This document shows, piece after piece, positions 25,001 to 33,830 of a DNA stretch of 64,000 nucleotides. Both the position numbers and the translations under genes were made by a program. The notes below the pieces were generated by a model, which was not told the DNA's origin, made no database searches, and worked only from the letters and a program-made list of their open reading frames with translations. Within the stretch, counting starts at the first letter, position 1. The number at the start of each line of letters is the position of its first letter. The stretch spans positions 58,876-122,875 of the forward strand of contig JABCTC010000003.1 of NCBI GenBank assembly GCA_018238545.1, read 5' to 3'. Source of the stretch: Candidatus Heimdallarchaeota archaeon (lineage in GTDB: Archaea > Asgardarchaeota > Heimdallarchaeia > Heimdallarchaeales > Heimdallarchaeaceae).

Positions 25001-28000
25001 TTCACATTTCAAAGAAATTTCGAATCCAAGATACTATTATTCCCAAGTTCGTTCTATTGAAAAAGAAGATTGCTATACTATGGATATCGAAGTATCAGGT
25101 TCAAATAAATTTGTGGCAAATGGTGTATTAGTTCATAACCGTCGTCGTGGAGCGAACATGGGCATTCTCAGAGTTGATCATCCTGATATTCTCGAATTTA
25201 TTTCCTGCAAAGAAGATCAAACTAAATTAACTAATTTCAACATCTCTATTGCAATAACAGATGTTTTCATGAAAGCAGTAGATGAGAACAGTGATTATGA
25301 TTTAATAAATCCTAGAAATAAAGAAATTGTCGGCAAACTAGATGCAAGAGGAGTTTTTGATAAAATAGTAGAAATGTCCTGGAAAAATGGAGAGCCAGGG
25401 ATGGTTTTCATCGATAGAATAAACAGAGACAATCCAACACCAGAAATAGGAGAAATTGAGAGCACGAATCCTTGTGTGACAGGTGATACTCTTATTTCAA
25501 CTGAAAAAGGATTAATGAGGATGGAGAAGCTAGTAGAGCAATATGGAGAAGGGGGCATAGCAATTGCTACAGACAATCGTGTTCCTGTTCAAGTTCCCAA
25601 TGGTGATGGAACTGTTAGTCTGATGGAAGTTAAAGAAAAAGGTGTAACTCTAAGACCAATTACAAGAGCTTTTTCTACAGGTATAAAAGACGTTTATAAA
25701 CTTGTTACAAAAGCAGGCTACGAGCTTAAAGCTACAGCTGATCATAAAATGGTAACCAATGAAGGTTGGGTTGAACTCAAGAATCTTGATCCAGCCAAAC
25801 ATCAGATCTTGCTACAGTCGGGAAAAGGATCATTTAATTCTTCGTATGATTTACCCTTTGAAGTACAAAACAATTTTATTGGTAAAAATGGTAGGTCTTA
25901 TTCCTTTAACTTTCCAACAAAATGGTCTAAAGAACTAGGTCAAACATTAGGTTGGCTTATAGGTGATGGATGGTTACGGGCAGGAGACAAAAATTGTCGT
26001 GTTGGGTTTACTTTTGGTGAAAGAGATAAGAAAATTATGTGGCATCTCAAACCCTTCATTAACAAGTGGTATGGTTCAGAAATAGAGGAAATTAAAAGAA
26101 AGAATAACGTTTATCATCTTTCTTACCATTCGAAATATTTTGTAGAATTTTTCAAAAAATTAGGCGTTAAACCAGTCAAAGCAGGTGAAAAGGTTGTTCC
26201 AGAAACAATATTTACTGCTCCTGAAGAAGCAGTAATTGGTTTCTTACAAGGATTATTCAGTGCAGATGGAACAGTAAATTATAGAGAAGATCATTCATCT
26301 TATGTCAGATTGACATCCAAATCAAGATTGCTCTTGAGTGAAGTGCAGATATTATTAGCTAATTTTGGAATTAAATCCAGAATCTATAACAGAAGTAGAA
26401 AAGCAAGGCAAGTATTCAATTATATCTCAAAATCAGGAGAAAAAAGAAACTACATCAGCGATGGTATCTGTTTTGAACTAGAGATTTCAAGAAAAAGTGT
26501 TTTACGCTTCTTATCAGAGATAGGATTTCTTCAAGGATTACATAAAAAGAAAATAGTTAAGTTTTCTCATAAAAATTTCAGAGAAGATATCTATCTTGAG
26601 AAAATCAAATCAATCAAAAAAGTAGGTAAAGAAAGAGTATATGATTTAACCGAACCAAAAACCTTAACCTTCATTACAGGCGCTCTAGTGACCGTTGATT
26701 GCGGCGAACAACCACTTTTGTCCTACGAATCTTGCAATTTAGGTTCTATCAATCTTCTTAAGCACGTCAAAGATTCTGCTCTTGATTGGTCTCTTTTAGA
26801 GGATTCCATTCGTTTAGCTGTTCGTTTTCTTGACAATGTTATTGACAGGAATCAATACATTCTTCCTGAAATTGAACACATGACTAAAACCAACCGCAAG
26901 ATCGGTCTTGGCATCATGGGCTTTGCTGATGTTTTGGTCTCTCTTGGCATTTCTTATAATTCTAAAAAAGCTCTAGATTTAGCAAATAAAATTATGTCTT
27001 TCCTTCAAGAAAAAGCAAGAGATGAATCATCCAAACTGGGTAAAGAACGTGGTAATTTTCCTAATTTTGAGAAGAGTATTTACAAGGATAATTATGAATA
27101 CATGAGAAACGCTACAACAACTACAATTGCCCCAACTGGGACTATATCCCTTATAGCTGGATGCTCCAGTGGAATAGAACCTTATTACGCAATAGCTTTT
27201 ACTCGCAATGTCCTAGATGGCAAGAAATTGTTTGAAGCTAATCCGCTTTTTGAAGAACAATTAAAAGCAAAAAATATTTACTCTGAGGAACTTCTAGAAA
27301 AAGTTTCAAGTACAAACTCAATCCAAGAATTAGAAGAAATACCAAAGAAAATACGACAGCTGTTTGTAACTACTCACGATATAACTCCTGCAGATCATAT
27401 CGAAATGCAAGCAGTCTTTCAAGACTATGTTGACAATGCCGTCTCAAAAACTATCAATTTCTCTACTACAGCAACTAAAGAAGATATAGCTGAATCCTTT
27501 TTACTTGCCTATAAGAAGGGTTGTAAAGGAATAACAGTCTACCGAGATGGTTCGAGAAAATATCAAGTATTATCAACAAAGAAAACTGAAGCAAAATCAA
27601 AGTTGGAAGATCAAATTAGGCACATAGAAAAACTTGAACCTCGAGAAAGACCTGAGATAACTATTGGTCAAACTCACAAGATAAGAGCAGGTTGTGGTAA
27701 TCTCTATGTTACGGTTAATCAAGATGATGAAGGGGTCTGTGAGGTTTTTGTGCAAGTTGGTAAAAGTGGTGGGTGTATAGCAAGTCAAAGTGAAGCGGTA
27801 GGTCGGTTGATTTCCTTATCCCTTAGATCTGGGGTAAAAGTTGAATCTGTAGTAGATCACCTCGCTGGTATAAGGTGCCCCAGCCCTAACTTCTATCAAG
27901 GTAAAACAGTCTTGTCTTGCGCTGATGGTATATCTCAAGTTTTAGCAAATTACATTAATGGTGATCACGTTGTTAAGCATAACGGACTAATCGCTTGTCC

Positions 28001-28076
28001 TGACTGTGGTGGGATGTTAGACTTCGCCGAGGGGTGCTATACTTGCAGACAATGTGGTTTCAGTAAGTGTGATTAG
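22071..28076 (+). CDS. nrdJ: Class II ribonucleotide reductase with three inteins
   Basis: A 2001-codon gene. The exteins (residues 1-131, 555-575, 1024-1134 and 1544-2001) join to about 721 aa, a normal adenosylcobalamin-type reductase. Diagnostic parts: FLPNSPTLMNAG, QQGGGGTGFSFSKIRP, TGGVA/SGP, the split NP/CGEQPLLSYESCNLGSINL around the catalytic Cys, and PTGTISLIAGCSSGIEP. There is no N-terminal ATP-cone. The C-terminal zinc ribbon/redox tail holds CPDCGGMLDFAEGCYTCRQCG. It makes deoxyribonucleotides and, being class II, needs B12 but no oxygen. Start chosen by AGGGG 6 bases before the ATG. All three inteins carry LAGLIDADG endonucleases, and each has a non-standard splice residue (see their entries). 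Confidence 0.95.
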   Translation: MTAIELTKNALIVLEKRYLLRDENKKPLETPEGLFKRVADFIGETDEEKEKFFELMASLKFLPNSPTLMNAGTKLGMLSACFVLPVEDDMTSIFDAVKHAALIQQGGGGTGFSFSKIRPTNDVVKTTGGVACFPSSVRIHTDKGLMKIDDIMKFNGSIKALTHKGFRKITNKYENGIATIYEVEVSNGYVLRTTSNHKYSTIKQGNIILKPLSELKEDDQLLLLANEVEENSPSVIALTTKISENEDYSIELDEDLAYLIGLTYADGNIVNDGRHYSINISLNINQNDVIDKIRNISKKRFDYDIKEYKREKFNRVELRIHGKKYVKLLEENQLLKEKCEKIKIPEKIFQSPFKVVCSFIAGYFDGDGNVGTDGRISIKTVSKQMSDDFALIVTRLGVLTTSFRDESNFVTRNNKVSYRLSIPTAIFKERFVRYISKYSMKLRDYELKKGSTNRKFSYPFNILQKISNPKTRAKISKTIIPYNNKVTTRKALRRLLDENEISNLSQKELLYIEKLDKLYPVKIKRITEIGKEAVYNLEVHEVNRLSANGFYVSNSGPISFMEVFNAATNTIKQGGCVATDSLIRTDTGSIPIGELLNCPPLSDNPTKSLVYDGEDFNHAYISMDNSIAEVIKITTDIGIEIKPTYNHLIASINEEGDFVWKEAENLKVGDWLVISLDGHCGSDAFLPSIKKQHHNANPIVIPEKITPELGEILGLYMADGCISTQGRIVFSLGNKDPDLIQRIKDLMIKTFNLPVGMVDDKNTYSDLFFYSKDLCKYFEKMNWKKTSSADAFVPQIIFQSSISVAKSFIRGLFSGDGDVHVDGYPRYHSISGTLVKKLQQLLLGLGVVSSISLNKNRLGSFGDKPIYCLSIVPERSLKIFKDEIGFAVSRKNNLLRERFPQKAFEYVDYIPHQGSKLKQKYNYVGAGTNKGITKRGADKVFYRAIYHYISKSPNSYRNITRKRLLILFEKFPFLREDSHFKEISNPRYYYSQVRSIEKEDCYTMDIEVSGSNKFVANGVLVHNRRRGANMGILRVDHPDILEFISCKEDQTKLTNFNISIAITDVFMKAVDENSDYDLINPRNKEIVGKLDARGVFDKIVEMSWKNGEPGMVFIDRINRDNPTPEIGEIESTNPCVTGDTLISTEKGLMRMEKLVEQYGEGGIAIATDNRVPVQVPNGDGTVSLMEVKEKGVTLRPITRAFSTGIKDVYKLVTKAGYELKATADHKMVTNEGWVELKNLDPAKHQILLQSGKGSFNSSYDLPFEVQNNFIGKNGRSYSFNFPTKWSKELGQTLGWLIGDGWLRAGDKNCRVGFTFGERDKKIMWHLKPFINKWYGSEIEEIKRKNNVYHLSYHSKYFVEFFKKLGVKPVKAGEKVVPETIFTAPEEAVIGFLQGLFSADGTVNYREDHSSYVRLTSKSRLLLSEVQILLANFGIKSRIYNRSRKARQVFNYISKSGEKRNYISDGICFELEISRKSVLRFLSEIGFLQGLHKKKIVKFSHKNFREDIYLEKIKSIKKVGKERVYDLTEPKTLTFITGALVTVDCGEQPLLSYESCNLGSINLLKHVKDSALDWSLLEDSIRLAVRFLDNVIDRNQYILPEIEHMTKTNRKIGLGIMGFADVLVSLGISYNSKKALDLANKIMSFLQEKARDESSKLGKERGNFPNFEKSIYKDNYEYMRNATTTTIAPTGTISLIAGCSSGIEPYYAIAFTRNVLDGKKLFEANPLFEEQLKAKNIYSEELLEKVSSTNSIQELEEIPKKIRQLFVTTHDITPADHIEMQAVFQDYVDNAVSKTINFSTTATKEDIAESFLLAYKKGCKGITVYRDGSRKYQVLSTKKTEAKSKLEDQIRHIEKLEPRERPEITIGQTHKIRAGCGNLYVTVNQDDEGVCEVFVQVGKSGGCIASQSEAVGRLISLSLRSGVKVESVVDHLAGIRCPSPNFYQGKTVLSCADGISQVLANYINGDHVVKHNGLIACPDCGGMLDFAEGCYTCRQCGFSKCD
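22464..23732 (+). other. Intein 1 in nrdJ
   Basis: 423 codons, residues 132-554. It starts at Cys (CFPSSVRIHTDKG) between TGGVA and SGP, and ends YVSN with Ser at +1. Block B is LRTTSNHKY. Two endonuclease motifs are present: LIGLTYADG and FIAGYFDGDG. The penultimate residue is Ser, not the usual His. Nucleophiles at position 1 and +1 and the final Asn are intact, so splicing is likely. Confidence 0.9.
23796..25139 (+). other. Intein 2 in nrdJ, Arg at +1
   Basis: 448 codons, residues 576-1023. It starts Cys-Val-Ala-Thr after the extein TIKQGG and ends FVANGVLVHN, a canonical end, but the next extein residue is Arg in RRRGANMG. Splicing normally needs Cys, Ser or Thr at +1 as the second nucleophile. 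Related reductases usually have Thr or Lys at the residue that precedes RRGAN. Block B is KPTYNHL; endonuclease motifs are ILGLYMADG and FIRGLFSGDG. Confidence 0.88.
25473..26699 (+). other. Intein 3 in nrdJ, ends in Asp
   Basis: 409 codons, residues 1135-1543. It starts CVTGDTLIST after ESTNP and ends GALVTVD with Cys at +1 (CGEQPL). The final residue is Asp instead of Asn, and the penultimate is Val instead of His. The +1 Cys is also the reductase's thiyl-radical cysteine. Block B is KATADHKMVT; endonuclease motifs are LGWLIGDG and FLQGLFSADG. Confidence 0.88.
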
Positions 28077-28162
28077 AGCTAAAATGCACGTAACTTTCCA
28101 TAGAACAAACAAGATACATTCTCATCACAAGATTTTTTTGCAATGAATATAATTCTCCATTA

Positions 28163-29221
28163 ATGATAATCTGGTTTGACACTGTCACTGCTAAAGAACC
28201 TTTGTTATTTAATGCATTAGCTCTTGAACTTGAAAAAGAAGGTCATGAGACATTATTCACATGTAGAGATTATGATTATATTGTAAGTTTATTTGACTTG
28301 TTGCAGAGAGATGTAGAAGTGTTTGGTAAGCATGGAGGAAGTTCACTCTATGGAAAATTAATGGCTGGTAATAAGAGAATAGAGTTACTTGCAAATTATA
28401 TTAACAATCTGGATGCAAAACCTGATTACCACATCTCATTTTCAAGCCCTGAATCAACACGAGTTGCTTTTGGACTCGGGATTCCAACAATTACTATTAA
28501 CGATTCACCTCACGCTAAAGCCGTTGGAAAGCTAACAGTTCCTCTTTCAAAATATTTAGTTTATAGTTCGAGTATACCCAAAGAAAACTGGTTAGTTTTA
28601 GGTGCACTAGAGGAACAACTACAACCTTATGATGGAATTGATGAAGTAGCATGGCTTCTAAATTTCGAGCCAAATCCTGAAGTTCTAAGTCAGCTCTCTC
28701 TTACTGTGGAAGATCATTTTATTGTAGCTAGACCCGAAGAAAGCAGTGCATCTTACATGCTAGAACTAGGAATCGGTGGTCTTACCTATCTTGATTTGAT
28801 CCTAGAAGAAATTTTTAAAGAATATGAGGGAAAAGTTGTGATGTTTCCTAGATATGAAACACAAAAAGAAGCTTTGGTGAAAAAATTTGGAGACAAACTC
28901 ATCATTCCACCTAAAGCAGTGGATACGTTATCCCTCTATTACTATTCTGATCTCTGCATTACTGGAGGAGCTACAATGGCAAGGGAAGCCGCTGCAATTG
29001 GGACGCCTTCCATTTCATACTACCCTCAACCTTTAGATGTGTTAGAATATATTTCTTCTATTGGTATACCTTTGTATAATGAATACACAGTAGATCAAGC
29101 AATTGAAAGGGCCAAAATTTTAATTAACAATACAGCTGAGAAAAGTTCGATTAGACAAAAAACAAAACTAATTTTACAAGAACTTGAATCTCCCATAGAA
29201 AAAATTGTGAACCTATTGTGA
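28163..29221 (+). CDS. DUF354 family glycosyltransferase-like protein
   Basis: 352 aa with a two-domain GT-B-like fold. N-terminal: MIIWFDTVTAKEPLLFNALALELEKEGHETLFTCR, then YHISFSSPESTRVAFGLGIP and NDSPHA. C-terminal: VVMFPRYETQ, the DTLSLYYYSDLCITGGATMAREAAAIGTPSISYYP nucleotide-side motif. This matches archaeal DUF354 proteins, related to UDP-GlcNAc 2-epimerase and MurG-like enzymes. The sugar is unknown. It stands alone between nrdJ and an aminotransferase. Confidence 0.88.
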   Translation: MIIWFDTVTAKEPLLFNALALELEKEGHETLFTCRDYDYIVSLFDLLQRDVEVFGKHGGSSLYGKLMAGNKRIELLANYINNLDAKPDYHISFSSPESTRVAFGLGIPTITINDSPHAKAVGKLTVPLSKYLVYSSSIPKENWLVLGALEEQLQPYDGIDEVAWLLNFEPNPEVLSQLSLTVEDHFIVARPEESSASYMLELGIGGLTYLDLILEEIFKEYEGKVVMFPRYETQKEALVKKFGDKLIIPPKAVDTLSLYYYSDLCITGGATMAREAAAIGTPSISYYPQPLDVLEYISSIGIPLYNEYTVDQAIERAKILINNTAEKSSIRQKTKLILQELESPIEKIVNLL

Positions 29222-29295
29222 CATTTCTATCAAGATTCCTCATGTTTTTACGCAAAGATTTAATTTTGATATATTTTATCAATAGTTGAATATAG

Positions 29296-30456
29296 ATGAA
29301 TTTCACCTCTGAGAAACTTAAAAAAATAAAACCAAGCGGGATAAGGGAGCTGTTTGCTAAATCTCAAGGAATAGAAAATGTTATCTCTCTTGGAATAGGT
29401 GCTCCAGATATACACACTCCAGCTGAATTGAAGGAAGCACTTAAACAAGCTGTTTACGATAACTTCAACAATTATGGACAAACCCCAGGGCATCTAGGAT
29501 TAAGAGAAGCAATCACCAAGAAATACAAAGCAGAGTATGGTGTTGACTATAGTTCTGTTGATGGTACAATTGTAACTTGTGGTGGCGTTCAATTAATCTA
29601 CATAGCACTCCAAACTTATCTTTCACAAGGAGATGAAGTATTAGTCCAAGATCCTTGTTTTCTAACTTATCCTAGGCAAGTTACTCTAGCTGGAGGCAAA
29701 ACTGTCTGGATGCCTTCCACAGAAAATTTTGAGATTGACATTGAAAAGACAAAGGAGTTAATTACGGATAGAACTAAAGCTATAATGCTAAACTTCCCTT
29801 CCAATCCAACAGGGGCTGTAATGAGTAGAGAAGAATCGAAAGCAATGGTGGATATTGCGGTTGATAATGATCTGCTTATTCTTAGTGATGAAGTGTATGA
29901 ATATTATACCTTTGATGATTCTAAACATGTTCATATAGGTTCAATTGATGGTGCTTACGAAAGAACAATTACAATTAACTCCTTCTCCAAAACATATGCC
30001 ATACCTGGTTGGAGGATGGGCTATGGAGTAACAACACCTGAACTGATGAAACCTATGTTAGGTTATCATGGATTTGTTGTAGCAAATGCAACAACACCAA
30101 CACAAGTTGCTTTAGCAAATTTCATGCACACTCCTGCAGCTGTGAAATTTAAGAAAAATATTAGAGGAATCTTTCAGAAAAGAAGAGATGTCATAGTTGA
30201 TGGCTTAAATTCTATAGATGGCATTACTTGTCAGAAACCTGTTGGTTCTTTCTATTGTTATCCTGATATATCTCAAACGAAATACCCAGATGGTAATAGT
30301 TTCTCAACAAAAGCTTTTGATGAATCTAGAGTTATCTTAGTTCCAGGAACTGAATTCGGTCCCAGCCAAACAAATTATGTTAGAGCGAGTTTTGGGTCAG
30401 CTGATGTCACACAACTTGGAGAAGTGGTAGAACGATTAGCCTCTCTTGTTTCCTAG
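29296..30456 (+). CDS. PLP-dependent class I/II aminotransferase (aspartate aminotransferase-like)
   Basis: 386 aa. Fold type I motifs: SLGIGAPDIHTP, NNYGQTPGHLGLREAI, the NFPSNPTGAV loop, ILSDEVYEYYTFDD, the PLP lysine in SFSKTYAIPGWRMGYG, and the carboxylate-binding Arg in NYVRASFG. The closest groups are archaeal aspartate/aromatic aminotransferases. The substrate cannot be read from motifs. A transaminase would supply 2-oxoacids to the indolepyruvate oxidoreductase at 47-49 kb, but that is only a pathway inference. Confidence 0.92.
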   Translation: MNFTSEKLKKIKPSGIRELFAKSQGIENVISLGIGAPDIHTPAELKEALKQAVYDNFNNYGQTPGHLGLREAITKKYKAEYGVDYSSVDGTIVTCGGVQLIYIALQTYLSQGDEVLVQDPCFLTYPRQVTLAGGKTVWMPSTENFEIDIEKTKELITDRTKAIMLNFPSNPTGAVMSREESKAMVDIAVDNDLLILSDEVYEYYTFDDSKHVHIGSIDGAYERTITINSFSKTYAIPGWRMGYGVTTPELMKPMLGYHGFVVANATTPTQVALANFMHTPAAVKFKKNIRGIFQKRRDVIVDGLNSIDGITCQKPVGSFYCYPDISQTKYPDGNSFSTKAFDESRVILVPGTEFGPSQTNYVRASFGSADVTQLGEVVERLASLVS

Positions 30457-30511
30457 AAAGCCCTATGCAAATAACTTAAAAACAATAAATATAACGATAA
30501 AGTGAATACTA

Positions 30512-30697
30512 ATGGTAGACGAAAAACCAACATTGAGAATTTACTGCAAATTTTGTGAAGAAGAGTGTGATCAAGAATTTATTGGAGAGAATAGAAAAGA
30601 TACTTTTTCACTAACTTTCGTTTGTAAGTCGTGTGGGAATTATCACACATTCGAATTCTTCGGGAGCCAATTTGTACAACCTACCGAGCTGGATTGA
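30512..30697 (+). CDS. Zinc-ribbon miniprotein
   Basis: 61 aa with two Cys pairs, YCKFCEEECDQEF and VCKSCGNYHTF, separated by 28 residues of strand-forming sequence. That is a zinc-ribbon, similar to those of RPA/TFS-type small archaeal proteins. The cysteine in EECD may be a fifth thiol. No nucleic-acid or protein partner can be named. It has its own start 55 bp after the aminotransferase stop. Confidence 0.7.
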   Translation: MVDEKPTLRIYCKFCEEECDQEFIGENRKDTFSLTFVCKSCGNYHTFEFFGSQFVQPTELD

Positions 30698-30844
30698 CCA
30701 AAACTCTCTTTTCTTACACTTTTAGCAAGTCTAATAATTGTATAGTTTTACACAATAGTATATTTTTGTAAAAAGTATTAGAAAGGCAGAAGTCTTCGGA
30801 GGTATAAATCTACACATATGTTTCGATAAAACTAGAACATTAGG

Positions 30845-30891
30845 TTTTTAAATGACATTTTCAATATGTAATATTAGAATCCAAGAAGGGG
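30845..30891 (+). promoter_or_regulatory. TATA box and ribosome site of the 955-aa surface protein gene
   Basis: TTTTTAAAT at 30845-30853 is a good archaeal TATA box, and AGGGG at 30887-30891 lies 8 bases before the ATG at 30900. The rest of the 200-bp gap upstream (30698-30844) is AT-rich without a gene. Confidence 0.5.
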
Positions 30892-30899
30892 TTTAAAAC

Positions 30900-33767
30900 A
30901 TGAAAAAAAGAATATTTTTAGGCATTAGCCTTTTATTGATAATGCTGCCTTTAATCGTGCCCACTTCTGTAGTTAATACGAGTGCGAGTGACAACCCACT
31001 AAACACTGGATCAGCAGAGTTAGATGCTATTGATGCTGGTACAAAACTTACTTATGATATCACCACATTTGAATATGGTGAAGGAATATGGGATGTCCTT
31101 GACTTATTATTAGCACAGACAAATGCACCTGACTTCGACAAAGGTCTTGCAGGCACTTTAGAAGGTAGTGAATTTATTGTATATGTGACAGCAACAGGAG
31201 ATATAACTCTCTACAAATACAACTATACAAGTGGGTTATACTACGATCCAATAACAGTGACAGCTGAACAGATATTTGGGTTTTTGAAACTCAATACAGA
31301 TATAACTGCTTACGCAAATGTATCAATGTTCTCTTTTCCTGACGATTTCTTAGAAGGTAACTTCACCCTCTATTACGATTATTGGCCATGGAGTGATTTT
31401 GTAGATCCTGTATTAGACGATCCTACTGACATCTTTTGGATGAATTTCAATAGCACCTTTATAAGTGAATTTGAAAGAGGATTTGATGATGCTGCACTAG
31501 AATACCTCTACGGAGGCTACTACTGGAACCCATCTGTATGGGATGAACCATGGGCAGACTGGTATGGCGATTATGACATATCCTGGTTTGGACAAGACAA
31601 GGGAGCATATCATGGCTACCAATTTGGTTACGATGCCGTTTGGCATAGTAGTTTAAATCTAGCCTGGAATGATTCCGCAACAGCACTAGATGCTTATTAT
31701 GCCAGCTACTTTGATGGCAGAGATGATGGTTTCGCTGAAGGACAAGCAGATTATTTGAATAACAAAATACCAGATAATAATCCTCCTACACTACCTGCTC
31801 CAACAAATCTTGGAGAATGGGTATATGAGAGAGATTACCAAAGATATTGGAGTGATTTCTACCAAATGGGTTTCAGATATGAAGCTGATTTAGATAACTT
31901 CAATTTCGAACTCTATAAGGATCTTTATGAATCCTGGAATACCTGGTTTAACGGATATGTTGACGGTTACCAAAATTATTATTGGAACGGTAGAAATGAC
32001 GGATACTGGGATGCTTTCAATTCAGAACTATACGGAACAAATTACTATCCTCCAGATTACTTGGGTGGTTACTATGATGACTACGATTATGGTTATGAAG
32101 CAGGTATGTACGATGGATATGACCAAGGATACTCTGACGGCTACTATTCGACGTTTGTTGGAGAAGAAAAACTAAATGGTTATCACAGTGTTCTATACTC
32201 AGCTTATCAAGAAGGTTTTGCAGAAGGTTCTGCTGATAATTTAGCATCACAACCTTACGATGAAACTCCTACACTACCATATCCGTCTCCAGCAAATACA
32301 TTTGAAGAAGCAGCTAACGATTGTTATGACCAACAATATCGTGAAGGTTATGGCAATGGTTTCCTATATGCTACTCTAGTATCAAGTCCAAATTCATTAG
32401 ACTGGTTAAGAAGTTTAGGACCATTCTACAATATGACTCTACCTGATGTTGAAGTCAGTCTTCAAGGTGGTTCTCTATTACCAACACCATTAATGGATAT
32501 GACAACATTTACAGAAGTCGATTTGAATTTAATGGATGAGTATGAATTCGATAGAGGAACACACGATTATGGTGTATTCAGCAGTAATTTCATGTCATTC
32601 ATGTCTTTTGATGCTGTAGACCAAAATTGGACTGCATTCGATGAAATAGATTTTGCTCTAAATGAAACAGAAGGTTCTCCAGGATTTAATACAACTTGGG
32701 ATGTTGCGGATGATTCCTTCGTATTTGAAGTTCATATCAATGCTACAGAACCAGGTATTGCAGCAGACATCTATATGGGATATGATACTCTCACTGGAAA
32801 ATTACTCAACATTTCAGCAAGTTTAGATTTCTATTCTCAGACTGATATTTGGGCAAATATAGTTCTTAAGCTCAACGAAGGCAAAACAGAAACATGGACA
32901 CCACAACTGCCTTCTGCATATGGTGATCCAAATTCGTGGACTTACTCTATAGACAATTTTGTCTTCTACTATGACTTACCACCTACAGTTCCAACTGATT
33001 TTGCAGATGGTGTAGCTGAATTCAAGGCTGATGGAATATCTACAATCGGAAATCCATTACTTGGAGTTGATATGAAAAGCTATGATGGTATATGGGCAAT
33101 CGCTGATTATACTTTCTACGATCCTACCAACACTTCAGAACTACCAAATACAGAAGAATATAGATATCCTATGATTTTCCCTGCAGGTCATCAGATTTTG
33201 CCTGATTGGGATTTCTATGATGGATTCGCAACAACTGTTTCTTCAGTCTTTGGTCATGCAGATTACCTAGTGGACGCTGCAACAGCCCTATCAGGAAAAA
33301 ATACTAATGTCAATATAGTTAATATCGCTTTCAATCCAGTAATTGGTTCTTATCACCATGTTGCTACTGGACTTGATGTAATGTATTATTATGTCTCATT
33401 AGAAGCAGATGTTGATATGACATTCAGTATGTTGAACGGTGACTATGTTTGGGAAACAACAACTGTAGATGGAACGATCGATGCATTCCTTTGGGTAGGT
33501 ATTGATTATATTACTGGTGTTGTTCTAGGAGCTGGTGTTAAAACTAGTTTTGACTTTGAATTAACAGCAGTGCCAGACTATGGAAACAATGGTGCAATAG
33601 CAGCTTACTTAGAGGTTACTGTAGGTGTAGACTTCAGAGCTATCCCACATATTGATACTCTGATTGGTACATTACCAACAGTCTTTGAGTTCAGTTTATT
33701 ACCACTGTTAAGCATTATCGGTTTAGCAGGAATGGTAAGCGCAGTAATATTCTTCAAAAAGAAATAA
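30900..33767 (+). CDS. Large Tyr/Gly/Asp-rich cell-surface protein
   Basis: 955 aa. A secretory signal (about 1-30, hydrophobic core FLGISLLLIMLPLIVP) and a C-terminal TM helix followed by FFKKK give a type I surface protein with its bulk outside. Residues about 195-500 contain several tetrad clusters built on aromatic-x-x-Gly, such as YGYEAGMYDGYDQGYSDGYY, YFDGRDDGFAEGQADY and YQEGFAEG, mixed with Trp-rich blocks. The remainder is beta-rich with N-x-S/T sequons. Highly acidic. I do not recognise a family. Structure and its own strong promoter and T-tract terminator suggest an abundant surface or S-layer-associated protein; this is an inference. Confidence 0.75.
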   Translation: MKKRIFLGISLLLIMLPLIVPTSVVNTSASDNPLNTGSAELDAIDAGTKLTYDITTFEYGEGIWDVLDLLLAQTNAPDFDKGLAGTLEGSEFIVYVTATGDITLYKYNYTSGLYYDPITVTAEQIFGFLKLNTDITAYANVSMFSFPDDFLEGNFTLYYDYWPWSDFVDPVLDDPTDIFWMNFNSTFISEFERGFDDAALEYLYGGYYWNPSVWDEPWADWYGDYDISWFGQDKGAYHGYQFGYDAVWHSSLNLAWNDSATALDAYYASYFDGRDDGFAEGQADYLNNKIPDNNPPTLPAPTNLGEWVYERDYQRYWSDFYQMGFRYEADLDNFNFELYKDLYESWNTWFNGYVDGYQNYYWNGRNDGYWDAFNSELYGTNYYPPDYLGGYYDDYDYGYEAGMYDGYDQGYSDGYYSTFVGEEKLNGYHSVLYSAYQEGFAEGSADNLASQPYDETPTLPYPSPANTFEEAANDCYDQQYREGYGNGFLYATLVSSPNSLDWLRSLGPFYNMTLPDVEVSLQGGSLLPTPLMDMTTFTEVDLNLMDEYEFDRGTHDYGVFSSNFMSFMSFDAVDQNWTAFDEIDFALNETEGSPGFNTTWDVADDSFVFEVHINATEPGIAADIYMGYDTLTGKLLNISASLDFYSQTDIWANIVLKLNEGKTETWTPQLPSAYGDPNSWTYSIDNFVFYYDLPPTVPTDFADGVAEFKADGISTIGNPLLGVDMKSYDGIWAIADYTFYDPTNTSELPNTEEYRYPMIFPAGHQILPDWDFYDGFATTVSSVFGHADYLVDAATALSGKNTNVNIVNIAFNPVIGSYHHVATGLDVMYYYVSLEADVDMTFSMLNGDYVWETTTVDGTIDAFLWVGIDYITGVVLGAGVKTSFDFELTAVPDYGNNGAIAAYLEVTVGVDFRAIPHIDTLIGTLPTVFEFSLLPLLSIIGLAGMVSAVIFFKKK

Positions 33768-33800
33768 TTTTCTTTTTCTTTTTTCCTTTTTTTATTTTTC
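33768..33800 (+). terminator. T-rich terminator after the surface protein gene
   Basis: Directly after the TAA stop, a 33-bp run is almost entirely T with a few C and A. Such T-tracts are the usual archaeal termination signal. The convergent tldE gene ends at 33831. Confidence 0.6.
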
Positions 33801-33830
33801 AATCAGAAAAAAAGATGATGTGATAAAAAA

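Noticed and set aside
22071..28076. Frameshifted or fused gene cluster instead of inteins
   Set aside because: The frame is open from start to end, and each of the three inserted blocks begins with Cys at a conserved RNR site and has intein motifs with LAGLIDADG pairs.
31459..32250. Minus- and plus-strand frames inside the surface protein gene
   Set aside because: They arise from the repetitive Tyr/Gly/Asp codons and have no start signals or family resemblance.
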